From Symbiodinium natans (taxonomy: Eukaryota > Sar > Dinophyceae > Suessiales > Symbiodiniaceae): DNA of 64,000 nt. Of this stretch, positions 19,461 through 28,482 are shown piece after piece. Below the pieces are notes generated by a model that was not told the DNA's origin, ran no database searches, and was given only the letters and a program-made list of their open reading frames with translations. How positions within the stretch are numbered: position 1 is the stretch's first letter; the number at the start of each line of letters is the position of its first letter. Position numbers and translations under genes: made by a program. The stretch lies in the NCBI GenBank assembly GCA_905221605.1, contig CAJNDS010002225.1, positions 5,001 to 69,000 of the forward strand, in the 5' to 3' direction.

Positions 19461-19805
19461 TCAGGTGCTTTCAGGGAGGTGGACTGCGAGGCAATGAACT
19501 CCAGATCGAGACACTGTTTTGGCCAGGCACTCGTCACGTACCTGCCAGGCAACGCGCCCATCGCAGAAGGAATTGAGGTCTCCCATCACCAACAGCGACC
19601 AGTCCCACTCCTGGGCTTGTTCAACTTGCCCTGTGAGGTCCTTACAAGGTCCTCTTCCTGACGCAGCGCATGTGGATCCTGTGCCAAGTTGGGCAAGGAT
19701 GCTCCAGTGGGGCCGTAGAGCCCAGGAACCCGCAGCATCTGTCCGTGGCAAGCAGCCCGTAGCTAACATGTGACCAATCCCCAGCGTACACATCCTTGTG
19801 CCCAC
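19461..19805 (-). pseudogene. LINE endonuclease fragment (GDLN)
   Basis: A 114-codon frame with EWDWSLLVMGDLNSFCDGRV. Hydrophobic-hydrophobic-x-GDxN is the typical motif of exonuclease-endonuclease-phosphatase folds. The other catalytic residues (for example a C-terminal SDH) were not found, so inactivity is likely. Confidence 0.5.
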
Positions 19806-20699
19806 GTGCTGCTCAGCTGTGCTGTTTCTTACTTTGTTGGCTTAAGCGTATGTGGCTGTAGGCGGACTGCCAGGTACACCATGCACCCCGATTCAGACGC
19901 ATGTGGGATCCTTGGTGGCTCTGTCCTCCTGGGATCAATGTGTTGGCCATGATGCATCTTGGAAGGGCTCCAAGGTTACCCGATGCGTCTCTCTCCAGTG
20001 TGCTGGGGTTGGGCGCCACACTGACCTAGGAGCAGACATAGCTGTTCTCTGAGACCCGTATTTCGGGGCCTCCTCAACATCACGCGGCTGTGGAGGGAAT
20101 GCGCAGTGGAGGGTTCCTCTGCATTTCGCGCAACCTACCTCCTCTTCCGTCCGGATCAGAAGCCGTATGGACCCGCGTAGTGCCGGCGTGGTTCTGGCTG
20201 CGCGCAAAAACTAGTGCAAGAGTGGCTTGCTCAGAGTCGATGCCGCCGCTCCCCTGGCGACCGCGACCGAGCGTCATAACCGTCTCCAGTGGACAGCCAC
20301 GCCGGGAACCGGAGCGGCTGGCTTGGTCTGGGCGGGATTGTGGAGGAGGAGCACGAGGATTGTTCCGGCCGCTGCTGCAGCCGCTGCAGCCGGGGCTGGG
20401 CATGCAACCGCCCTCGCACCCGTTCCGCTAGCAAGGCCAAACCTCAGCGCTCGCTGCTCCAAGTCCGCGTTGGAAGAGTCAAGGCTGCGCCCATCCATGT
20501 CGACGGGCTCGGGCAACGAGACGGGACTGGGTGGCGGTTGTCTTGACCACAGACTCTTTGCCAGTAGAGATAGGAATGGGCTCAATGCACTGATCTTCCA
20601 TCTGCAGGTTGTGCCATCTTTGCTGGCTCTTTTTGAAATACTGAAAGTTCCTCAAACTGACGCAGCCGAGGAGAAAAAAAAAAAGAAAAGTCAAGCCTG

Positions 20700-21180
20700 A
20701 CATGAAAAGGTCAAGTCCCCAGAGCCGAGGCAGGCCCTATGTTCCCGAACGCAAGCAGCAATAAAGAGTGCAGTGCACAAGACTGTGTAGTGTGTGGAGG
20801 CCCACGTGCAGGACGGCGTGTGCATGGTGTGGTCCGCAGCTGTGGAAGCTAACCCATGGTGCCGAGTGCGCCATGGGGCGCGCCGAGCGCCAAGGGCGTC
20901 CCGGGGAACGCACCCCGGGCACGGCCTGAGACCGGCGGAGCGGGGGCTACAAAACCAGGGGCGCGCCCGCGGAGGGAGCCAGTTGACGTGCTGGCCCAGT
21001 CGTAATTACCCGGAAACAGGCGCACCATCGACTTGGGCTCCTCTGTGACCTGCTCATGGGCGCAGACGTCCGCTGTCTTGCCAGCTGCATGCCCGAGATG
21101 GTTTCCCCCCGCCTCCCGGACGCGGCCGCCGGCAGGGCAGCACCAGCTTCTGGAGGAGCCAGGGTCAGCCGGCGCAGTCG
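20700..21180. other. GC-rich unique stretch, no gene assigned
   Basis: It follows an A-rich tract (about 20,671-20,690). Several open frames overlap; none preferred. It could be the 5' region of the LINE or flanking sequence. Confidence 0.35.
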
Positions 21181-21399
21181 TTTGGGGTTTAGGGTTTATA
21201 AGGTTTGGGGTTTGGGGTTTAGGGTTTAGGGCTGAGGGTTTTAAGGCTTCAGTGTCAACCCCACCCCAAAGTCTCAAAAGCATTGAGTCCCCTAAAAAAA
21301 CGGTAAAGTCCTGCACGCATCTTGGACACCACGGCACTGTGGGTCTTCCTCCGAAGACGGAACCCAACAAACCCTAAGCAAACACTTGATTAACCCTTA

Positions 21400-21860
21400 A
21401 CCCTGAACAAGCACTGAAACCATAAATCCCAAGACATCCCGTGAGCCCAAACCCTGAAACCCTAAAACCCTAAACCCCAAGCCTCTCGACCCTCAACCCC
21501 ACACGCCCTGCGCAAATCCCTCCTCCTAACCCCCCAAACTGTACCCTCAACCCTAACCCCTGGAACCTAAACAAAACCGGGACTTCACAACAAAAAGAAC
21601 TATCCCCCCCAACCAAAAAAAACAACTGTTGGTAACATACTCGCATGAGAAGTTAGCGTCCCTGAAATGCTGCCTATCTCCTACACTCCTCAACCCTAAC
21701 CTCCTAAATTCAAGCCTCCTCAACTTAACCTCCTAAACCCAAACACTACCATCCTCAACCCCAAACTCCTAACCCTAAACCCTCAACTCCTAACCCTAAA
21801 CCCTAAACTCCTAACCCTAATCCGTAAACTCCTAGCCCTGAACCCTAAACCTTACTCCCA
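21400..21860 (-). repeat. Degenerate CCCTAAA-related sequence
   Basis: Dispersed CCCTAAAC, CCTCAAC and CTCCTAAC motifs, the oldest-looking telomere-like sequence in this part. No gene. Confidence 0.7.
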
Positions 21861-21861
21861 G

Positions 21862-21945
21862 TCACCTCCGACTCGTCAGAACTGGAGTCGAAGGAGCTGC
21901 AGGTGCTAGAGCCTTGGATGTAGTCGCGCTCAAGCCCCGGAGCGC
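21862..21945 (-). CDS. Putative exon with canonical donor
   Basis: The minus frame reads APGLERDYIQGSSTCSSFDS, then SSDESE, with GAG|GTGACT at the 3' edge. Ser/Asp-rich. Good coding character. Confidence 0.6.
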   Translation of the reverse strand, partial: ALRGLSATTSKALAPAAPSTPVLTSRR

Positions 21946-21949
21946 TAGG

Positions 21950-22165
21950 GTTTAGGGTTTAGGGTTTAGGGTTTAGGGTTTAGGGTTTAGGGTTTAGGGT
22001 TTAGGGTTTAGGGTTTAGGGTTTAGGGTTTAGGGTTTAGGGTTTTAGGGTTTAGGGTTTAGGGTTTAGGGTTTAGGGTTTAGGGTTTAGGGTTTAGGGTT
22101 TAGGGGGTTTAGGGTTAGGGTTAGGGTAGGGTTTAGGGTTGAGGGTTGAGGGTTGAGGGTTGCGG

Positions 22166-22261
<96 letters not shown>

Positions 22262-22355
22262 AGGGTTGAAGGGTTGAAGGGTTGAGGGTTGAAGGGTTGA
22301 GGGTTGAGGGTTGAGGGTTGAGGGTTTAGGGTTTAGGGTTTAGGGTGTAGGGTGA
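21950..22355 (+). repeat. TTTAGGG block, then TTGAGGG block
   Basis: About twenty-six TTTAGGG units followed by about twenty-five TTGAGGG units, with a few 8-bp TTGAAGGG units inside. Confidence 0.95.
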
Positions 22356-22412
22356 ATCTTGGGGATGGCCCTGAAACGGGGACCCCTTATGTACCCCTTT
22401 CTTGTGTGTTCA

Positions 22413-22604
22413 GAGGACTTCGCAAGTAGGTATCTTATAGAGTTAGCAGTAGGATAACTGCAATGAGGGTTTAGGGTTTAGGGTTTAGGGTACTTATAAG
22501 TCTACTTACTATCCAATGGAGTTAGAAGTAGGATAACTGCAATTAGGGTCCCTTTTAGGGTCCCCTTTAGAGCATACTGAATATCATATCTACTTACGAA
22601 GTCC
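22413..22604. mobile_element. Foldback element family 3, split by a TTTAGGG array
   Basis: The ends GGACTTCGCAAGTAGGTATC and CATATCTACTTACGAAGTCC are inverted repeats (3 mismatches). Inside, GAGTTAGCAGTAGGATAACT and GAGTTAGAAGTAGGATAACT form a direct pair. Four units of TTTAGGG (22465-22491) lie between them. Confidence 0.6.
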
Positions 22605-22799
22605 ACCGGCCCGCCAAGTATATGCCCTACAGAATCCAAGACCCCACACGTCACCCTAGACCCTAAACCCTAAACCCTAAACCCTAAACCCTAAACCCCA
22701 AACCGTTTAAAGAAGGCAAGGGACCATATGCAGGAACCCATGAAACCACCCTTAGAGGTGAAGTCAGGCTCAAGCCCGGAGGCCTGGGGTGCAGGGTTC

Positions 22800-23160
22800 A
22801 GGGTGCAGGGCTTAGGGTTTAGGGTTTAGGGTTTGGGGTTTAGGGTTTAGGGTTTAGGGTTTAGGGTTTAGGGTTTAGGGTTTAGGGTTTAGGGTTTAGG
22901 GTTTAGGGTTTAGGGTTTAGGGTTTAGGGGTTTAGGGGTTTAGGGGTTTAGGGGTTTAGGGGTTTAGGGGTTTAGGGGTTTAGGGGTTTAGGGGTTTAGG
23001 GGTTTAGGGGTTTAGGGGTTTAGGGGTTTAGGGGTTTAGGGGCTTAGGGGTTTAGGGGTTTAGGGGTTTAGGGGTTTAGGGGTTTAGAGGTTTATGGTTT
23101 GGGGTTAGGGGTTTATGGTTTCGGGTGCAGGGTTTGGGGTTTGGGGTTTTGGGCGTCCAG
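22800..23160 (+). repeat. TTTAGGG block, then 8-bp TTTAGGGG block
   Basis: About seventeen TTTAGGG units are followed by about twenty TTTAGGGG units (22,922-23,090), the largest 8-bp G-rich block in the window. Confidence 0.95.
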
Positions 23161-23289
23161 GGTTCCACCTGAATCCTGAGATCCCAACCCCCTAGATCTT
23201 GTGGGTTTAGGGTTTAGGGTTTAAGGTATCCGACACCCCCCGACGTCTCTCCGGATTTTTCGGATTGAAGGACCCACGCCAAAGTTCTT

Positions 23290-23425
23290 TGGGAGCCAAA
23301 CCCTAAACCCTAAACCCTAAACCCTAAACCCTAAACCCTAAACCCTAAACCCTAAACCCTAAACCCTAAACCCTAAACCCTAAACCCTAAACCCTACACC
23401 TAAACGGCAAACCCTAACCCCAAAC
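23290..23425 (-). repeat. CCCTAAA array
   Basis: About seventeen units, nearly pure. Confidence 0.95.
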
Positions 23426-23579
23426 CCTAAACTTTGAGGGTTCGGGGTGTGGGGTGTAGGGGCTCCGGGCTGAAGAACCCGTCGGGGGCTTTTGGGAAGC
23501 TAAGGGGGCCCTTGGGGTTTAGGGCTCTTGGGGTTTCAGAAGAATCTCAGCATCTAAGGCCCAGCTCCCCTAAGCCCTG

Positions 23580-23745
23580 AGCCCTAAACCCTAAACCGGA
23601 AACCCTAAACCCTAAACCCTAAACCCTAAACCCTAAACCCTAAAAGGGTTCCGGGTTACGTCCATCCCTCTCTTGACCGAAATGCGCCCTGCATGCAAAC
23701 TGGCCTACACCCTAAACCCTAAACCCTAAACCCTAAACCCCAAAC
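23580..23745 (-). repeat. CCCTAAA array with a short island
   Basis: Two arrays separated by about 60 bp of unique sequence. Confidence 0.9.
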
Positions 23746-23764
23746 CCCAAAACTTAACTTAACC

Positions 23765-23832
23765 CAGCAGCTGGAGGAGGTAGAGGAACCGTCATCTCTG
23801 GAATCTGTGCATCAATCGCTCTGGCTTCAGGG
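23765..23832 (+). CDS. Putative exon
   Basis: After CCCAGCAG the plus frame reads LEEVEEPSSLESVHQSLWLQ. It ends at CTTCAGGGGTTAGG. Good coding character; no family recognised. Confidence 0.5.
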
Positions 23833-24475
23833 GTTAGGATTCCCCCTTTCGGAGCTCCTTTGGGAGTTTACGATAATTGGGGTCCATTGTAGGGGATTCT
23901 ATTAAATTTGGGGTATAAAAGGGGTACCCCTATTTTCATAAACCCCCATTCTTAAGCGTTGAAGGTTTAAGGGTTTTAGGGTTTTGGGGTTTAAGGGTTT
24001 GAGCGTTGAAGGGTTTAAGGGTTCAAGAGTGTCAGGGCTGACGGGCTTAAGGGTTGAGGGTTTGAGGGTGTAAGGGCTTTAGGGGTTCAAGGATTTTAGG
24101 GCTGAAGGGCCTAAACCCTAAACCCTAAACCCTAAACCCTAAACCCTAAAGGATTTAAGGCTTGCGGCTTCTCCCCCGCCTTCTGAGGGCTCGGAAGCTT
24201 GAAGCCATGTGTCCCCAGAGGCCGAGGAGGTGGATCCCGGCTCCTATGGGAGGCTTGCGGCTTGCGGCTTGCGGCTTGCGGGGTTCAGAGCCCCCTTGAG
24301 GGTTAGGGTTTAGGGTTTAGGGTTTCGGGTTGAGGGTTGAGGGTTTAGGGTTGAGGGCTTAGGGTTTTGGTTGGAACCCTAAGCCCTAAGCCCTAAACCC
24401 TTAGCCCTAAGCCCTAAGCCCTGAACCCTTAGCCCTAAGCCCTAAGCCCTGAACCCTAAATCCCAAATTCTGCAC

Positions 24476-24550
24476 CTAACCTTCGAGACCATGGACTGAG
24501 TCAAGCTCCTCTACTTCGCTGTCGCCGCCCTCGCAGCTCTCCTGATCTTT
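24476..24550 (-). CDS. Putative acidic exon
   Basis: The minus frame reads DQESCEGGDSEVEELDSVHG, then LEG, followed by TAG or by a GAAG|GTTAGG donor. Strong coding character. Confidence 0.55.
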   Translation of the reverse strand, partial: KDQESCEGGDSEVEELDSVHGLEG

Positions 24551-24554
24551 AGGG

Positions 24555-24700
24555 TTTAGGGTTTAGGGTTTTGTGTTAGGGCTTAGGGTTTCGGGTTTAG
24601 GGTTTAGGGTTTAGGGTTTAGGGTTTAGGGCTTAGGGCTTAGGGTTTAGGGTTTAGGGTTGAGGGTTGAGGGTTTAGGGGTTAGGGTTTAGGGCTTCGGG
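24555..24700 (+). repeat. TTTAGGG array with variants
   Basis: About nineteen units. Confidence 0.95.
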
Positions 24701-25029
24701 TGGTTGAGGGCATCATGGGGTAGTTTGTGTGGGGGTTGCTCTTGTGGAAGGGGGTTGAGGGGCTTGGGCGCTTGAAAGGGTTCAGGATTAGGATGAGGAG
24801 CCCCTAAACCTCTAACCACAAACCCTCATGCATTTTAGAGAGTTCAGGGCTTGGGGCTTATAGAAATTGCATAGGGTTTGGGTCTCAAACCCTAAACCCT
24901 AAACCCTCAACCCTAAACCCTAAACCCGAAAGACTTGACCGAAGCTTTGCTTCTGGAACTGAGATTCGCAATTCATTTTCTTGGGCGGGGAGGGGGGGGG
25001 GGAGCCATGTGGGGGGGTAACCCTGAAGC

Positions 25030-25190
25030 CTTCACCCTAAACCCTAAGCCCTAAACCCTAAGCCCTAAACCCTAAACCCTAAACCCTAAACCCTAAACCC
25101 TAAACCCTAAACCCTAAACCCTAAACCCTAAACCCTAAACCCTAAACCCTAAACCCTAAACCCTAAACCCTAAACCCTAAACCCTAACCG
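25030..25190 (-). repeat. CCCTAAA array
   Basis: About twenty-three units, nearly pure after the first few. Confidence 0.95.
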
Positions 25191-25279
25191 GGGCCCGGGG
25201 TTTTTGGGCGCCTTCTAGCCCGGGCCTTCTTGGCCCTTTGGCCGTTTGGGGCCTCCGAAACCTTGTGGGACCTCCCCGG

Positions 25280-25530
25280 TTTAGGATTTGGGGTTTAGGG
25301 CTTAGGGTTTAGGATTTAGGGTTTAGGGTTTAGGGTTTAGGATTTAGGCTCCGCAATGCCTTTTGTCGTGAGGGTTTAGGGTTGGGGGTTTAGGGTTTAG
25401 GGTGGGTTCAGGGCCTCATGCACTGCATATCCAGAAGCTTGAGTACCTATGAGTAGGGTTTAGGTTGAGGGTTTAGGTTGATGTTGAGGGTTTAGGTTTA
25501 GGGTTTAGGTTTAGGGTGGGGTTATGCGAC
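25280..25530 (+). repeat. Degenerate TTTAGGG tract
   Basis: Broken array with short unique insertions. No gene preferred; the plus frame at 25544-25744 (Lys/Asn-rich, 66 codons) is not convincing. Confidence 0.8.
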
Positions 25531-25769
25531 AAGTGATGCAAGCATGCACCTTAGTTGGTACAGTTGCCCTGCATGTATCTCTACTTCTAGAGGCGACGCT
25601 CAAGCCAGAAGAAAAAAAAAAGAAACAAGCCACAACAAAAACCCAGCAAACAACGACAAAGAAAGCTTCCGGAGTAACTGCTGGGGAGGGGGGGTGTTGA
25701 AATATGGGCCAGGGAGTTCAAAGGCTACTTCTAAGTGCCCGTGAACCTTCAAGAAGGTTTAAGGCTCAG

Positions 25770-25839
25770 GGCTTTGGATGACCCGTCTTCTGAGCGAGTT
25801 GACATAGATGCCATGCCATGGCACACTCTGGGTCACTGA
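25770..25839 (+). CDS. Putative C-terminal exon
   Basis: After CTCAG the plus frame reads ALDDPSSERVDIDAMPWHTL, then GH and TGA. Protein-like; no family recognised. Confidence 0.45.
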
Positions 25840-25929
25840 GCCGGTCTGCTTCAGGCAGGTCATTCGTGTGGTATAGGGCTTAGGGTTTAGGGCTTAGGGT
25901 TTAGGGTTTAGGGTTTAGGGTTTAGGGTA

Positions 25930-26230
25930 CAGGATACTGGATGTACCCGCCAAAGTCCATGGCTTCGAAAGCAGCCTTTGATATGCTCAGTCGCCATGTT
26001 GAATCTCTCACGAGCAGAACGTTGGGCCGAAGGAGCTTGCACATCTGAACCAAGCTTTCCATCCTACTCACCCACGCTGGCAAGCACATTGCGATACATA
26101 CTTCGGAGGGTCCGATGCTCGAAGGCCGTGGAACCGTTGGCCAACACACGGATCAGTGTTGTAGCGAGCAGCAGCACGAACCTTGTTCGAGCATTTCGGG
26201 CAATGGTCTTTCACCGTCGATCTCCAAGCC
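25930..26230 (-). CDS. Putative two-exon or frameshifted gene segment
   Basis: The upstream minus frame reads TIARNARTRFVLLLATTLIR, then VLANGSTAFEHRTLRSMYRN and VLASV, and stops at GTGAGT, a perfect donor. A second frame continues MESLVQMCKLLRPNVLLVRD, then STWRLSISKAAFEAMDFGGY. The gap between them is too small for an ordinary intron, so either a very short intron or an indel separates the frames. Among the strongest coding signals in the left half. No family recognised. Confidence 0.6.
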
Positions 26231-26389
26231 CAGCAAGTCAGCAAGCATCAGCTCGACCCTAGACCCTAAACACTAACCCTAAACCCAATCCCTGAAGCCT
26301 AAACCCTAAACCCACACATACCAAGACATTAGATTGGAGAGATCTCACGAACTCCAGCTACCGCAGGGGTTTAGGGTTTAGGGCAAAGG

Positions 26390-26458
26390 GGGCCTGCATC
26401 TGGCATCCATCCGCCGGATTCTCTTCAGACACGCGGCAGGATGGGTCCTCGATGCCGA
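26390..26458 (-). CDS. Putative exon
   Basis: The minus frame reads VGIEDPSCRVSEENPADGCQ, then MQAPFA, ending at CCCTAAA. Good composition. Confidence 0.5.
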
Positions 26459-26459
26459 C

Positions 26460-26640
26460 ATGGTTGAGGGTTCAGGGTCAGGGTCCAGGGTTTGGGGTTT
26501 AGGGTTTAGGGTTTAGGGTTGAGGTTTCAGGGTTTAGGGTTGAGGATTCAGGGTCTAGGGTTTAGGGTTGAGGGTTCAGGGTTCAGGGTTAAGGGTTTAG
26601 GGTCTAAGGCTAGGGTTCAGGGTTTAGGGTTTAGGGTGAG
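26460..26640 (+). repeat. Mixed TTTAGGG/TTCAGGG/TTGAGGG array
   Basis: About twenty-five units with mixed variants. Confidence 0.9.
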
Positions 26641-26840
26641 GACCAGTGCACGAAATAATCCTGCGACGGAGGCGTCACCCCTACCTGCCTAGTGCGCGGC
26701 CCAAATAGCCCTCAGTCTATTCCATAGTTCGGCCTCACCTTGGTTAAGGGAAGGGGGGGGCGGGTAGTTGGGTTGGCGGCGGCACCCTAAACTCTATACC
26801 CTCTAAACCCTGAACCCTAAACCCTAAACCCTAAACCCTA

Positions 26841-27127
26841 TGCGGAGCTGCAACTGGTATTGTAGAAAGGAGTTAGTGTTGGGGGTTGGAAGGGTCAATG
26901 AACCCGGAAATCTTGTTTGGCTCAAGATGGCCAAGAGCCGTCAGCTTTTGTTGAAAAAGTACGTACGCCTGGGGTTGGGTTTAACGGGTTGGAGTAGTCC
27001 CGTCCCTTCTCCTTTATCCTGTCCCCGTAGGGGTGGGTGTTCTTGTTTCTGGTTCGATCTGGGAAATCCATATAGGCAACTGTTGAGGGTTGGTTTCTTT
27101 CCCTGTTCCCTTTCGGTTGCCCCCGTA
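26841..27127 (+). repeat. Left LTR
   Basis: Starts TGCGGAGC and ends CCCCGTA, so TG...TA rather than the usual TG...CA. Read base by base, it is identical to the right LTR. It contains TTTGGCTCAAG at 26916-26926, directly before an ATG. Confidence 0.95.
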
Positions 27128-27140
27128 GGTTATGAGCCCA
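27128..27140 (+). promoter_or_regulatory. Primer binding site for half-tRNA initiator Met
   Basis: GGTTATGAGCCCA follows the left LTR without a spacer. Its complement, TGGGCTCATAACC, is the anticodon arm of eukaryotic initiator tRNA-Met, with anticodon CAT inside. Drosophila copia and yeast Ty5 use this internal region of the initiator tRNA (a half tRNA) instead of the 3' CCA end, so this places the element with copia/Ty5-type primers. Confidence 0.85.
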
Positions 27141-27194
27141 AATTAGGTTCCCTGCGGCTGAGTGTTGTCTTAAGATCTTTGGGATCAAGAAGCA

Positions 27195-27635
27195 ATGCCT
27201 TCTCCCAAGCGATGGCTCCAACCTTCCTCGGATGGTGGACAGAATGGTGGAGCTGGAAATGGTGCAGCTGAGTCTCTGGGTGAAAGAGCGGTGCTGGAAG
27301 AGGTGATTCCCGGTGCTGAAGAACATCTGGAAGAAGCCTTGGTTGCGGAAAACCCCAATGTGGGTATGAATCCCAATGTGGATATGGTTAGCAATGCTGA
27401 AGCTGAAGGACGTGCTGTCTCTGTATCGCCAAAGCCTGGTGAAAAAAGGAACTGGGACGCGACTGGTGGTATAGATCGTGAAATGGAGGTGACAGGTGAC
27501 TGTTTTACGCGTGTTGCAAAAACATGGGTATCAGCCGTCGACTTCGACTTCGGGCCGAATGGTAGACCAAGGGTCTCAGACCGATCTGATTGGAGAAGTG
27601 CTGCAAGCGGCCAGGAGGCCTCTGAACAAGATTAA
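27195..27635 (+). CDS. Element ORF 1a, N-terminal part of the Gag-like protein
   Basis: ATG at 27195 is the first one past the primer site in this frame. Acidic, Asn/Glu/Gly-rich, with NPNVGMNPNVDM repeats. After about codon 108 the reading changes character, and the next frame (+1) continues with better composition, so the last 35 codons of this frame are probably not native. The A5 run at 27518-27522 is the likely point of frame change. Confidence 0.55.
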   Translation: MPSPKRWLQPSSDGGQNGGAGNGAAESLGERAVLEEVIPGAEEHLEEALVAENPNVGMNPNVDMVSNAEAEGRAVSVSPKPGEKRNWDATGGIDREMEVTGDCFTRVAKTWVSAVDFDFGPNGRPRVSDRSDWRSAASGQEASEQD

Positions 27636-28482
27636 AGGGGATCCCTCTTCGAGTTCCCAAGGTGGTGGAAGCGGTTACGAACAGAAGGGTGCGGACAGCT
27701 TTGAAGCTGCACCAGCTGCTGAATACGCCATGGGGGAGGAGGAGATCTTACAGATGGAGGCTGAAAGGTTGCGACAGTTGTCAGAAGAAGAGGATGAGAT
27801 GCGTCAAGTCTCTGAAAGGGATGGTTTTCGGAAAGATGAGCATCTGATCAAAGCGTGCGATGGGACAACGTGGGAATGGCACCTCCATGAAGATGGGAGA
27901 CAATATTACTACTGCCTGGATACGCAGGAAAGCAAGTGGACGTTGCCGGTTGTAGGTGAAAAGATGAAGAGTGACGAGGTGGTTGGGTCTCCTTCGGGCA
28001 ATGAGCTGGAAATGGAGGCTGCACTGGGTTCTTCATCCTCTACTCCGACGCCTGAGTCTACGAGGGCATTCCAGGGTAGTGTAAATAGTGTAGGTGAAAA
28101 AGATTTTTCCTCTACTATCAGGGATAGCGGTCTTAGGGCTGGTGGTGACGCCCCGACCTCGGGTTCTCCTGATGAGGAGGGGATTCCTGGAAACCGAGCA
28201 GACATCGCTGGAGCTCAACATCTGGATCGGGAAGAAATGGAAGCGCTTTCTGAGGGTGCGGCAGCGGTGGAATCGGTGCAGACGAAAAAATGCCCAATGT
28301 GGAGATCGGAACTGTGTCGGCTGCAGAAGAGCGAGTGGTGGATGTGGTACCTGTCGTTCAGGAAGGTGGTCCTGGAGATTCGGAAGACGGAGGGAAAAAG
28401 TTGTGTGTTACGACTGAGGAGGTCTCTTCGTTTGGTGCCAAGAATCCTGCCATTCAAGGGGAAAAAGAAGCTTCTGGAATAG
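27496..28482 (+). CDS. Element ORF 1b with a WW domain
   Basis: This frame has no ATG near its start and begins by overlapping ORF 1a by 140 bp. Counting codons from 27496, residues 126-151 read WEWHLHEDGRQYYYCLDTQE, then SKWTLP: Trp128, the three Tyr, Trp148 and Pro151 match a WW domain, which binds Pro-rich peptides. An acidic coiled region (EEEILQMEAERLRQLSEEED) precedes it. The native reading probably leaves this frame at the A6 run (28285-28290); the tail after it is basic, Leu/Arg-rich and looks like a shadow. Confidence 0.6.
   Translation: MTVLRVLQKHGYQPSTSTSGRMVDQGSQTDLIGEVLQAARRPLNKIKGDPSSSSQGGGSGYEQKGADSFEAAPAAEYAMGEEEILQMEAERLRQLSEEEDEMRQVSERDGFRKDEHLIKACDGTTWEWHLHEDGRQYYYCLDTQESKWTLPVVGEKMKSDEVVGSPSGNELEMEAALGSSSSTPTPESTRAFQGSVNSVGEKDFSSTIRDSGLRAGGDAPTSGSPDEEGIPGNRADIAGAQHLDREEMEALSEGAAAVESVQTKKCPMWRSELCRLQKSEWWMWYLSFRKVVLEIRKTEGKSCVLRLRRSLRLVPRILPFKGKKKLLE

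Larger units (their letters stand above)
16640..20700 (-). mobile_element. Decayed non-LTR (LINE) retrotransposon
   Basis: On the minus strand, 5' to 3': low-complexity Ala/Pro N-terminal frames (20.6-20.2 kb); an endonuclease-like segment with SLLVMGDLNSFCDG (GDLN, about 19,571-19,588), matching the GDxN motif of the APE-type endonuclease of LINEs; a linker; and a reverse-transcriptase palm with PADFE and FFNAINLHQV around 18,325-18,372 (motif A type) and VAVAGFGDDAEHD at about 18,196-18,219 (motif C). Motif A is split by a frameshift, and many stops interrupt the rest, so the element is dead. Both ends run into telomere-like DNA (16,590-16,640 and 21,181-21,240). Exact ends, poly-A tail and target duplication were not found. 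Confidence 0.65.
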
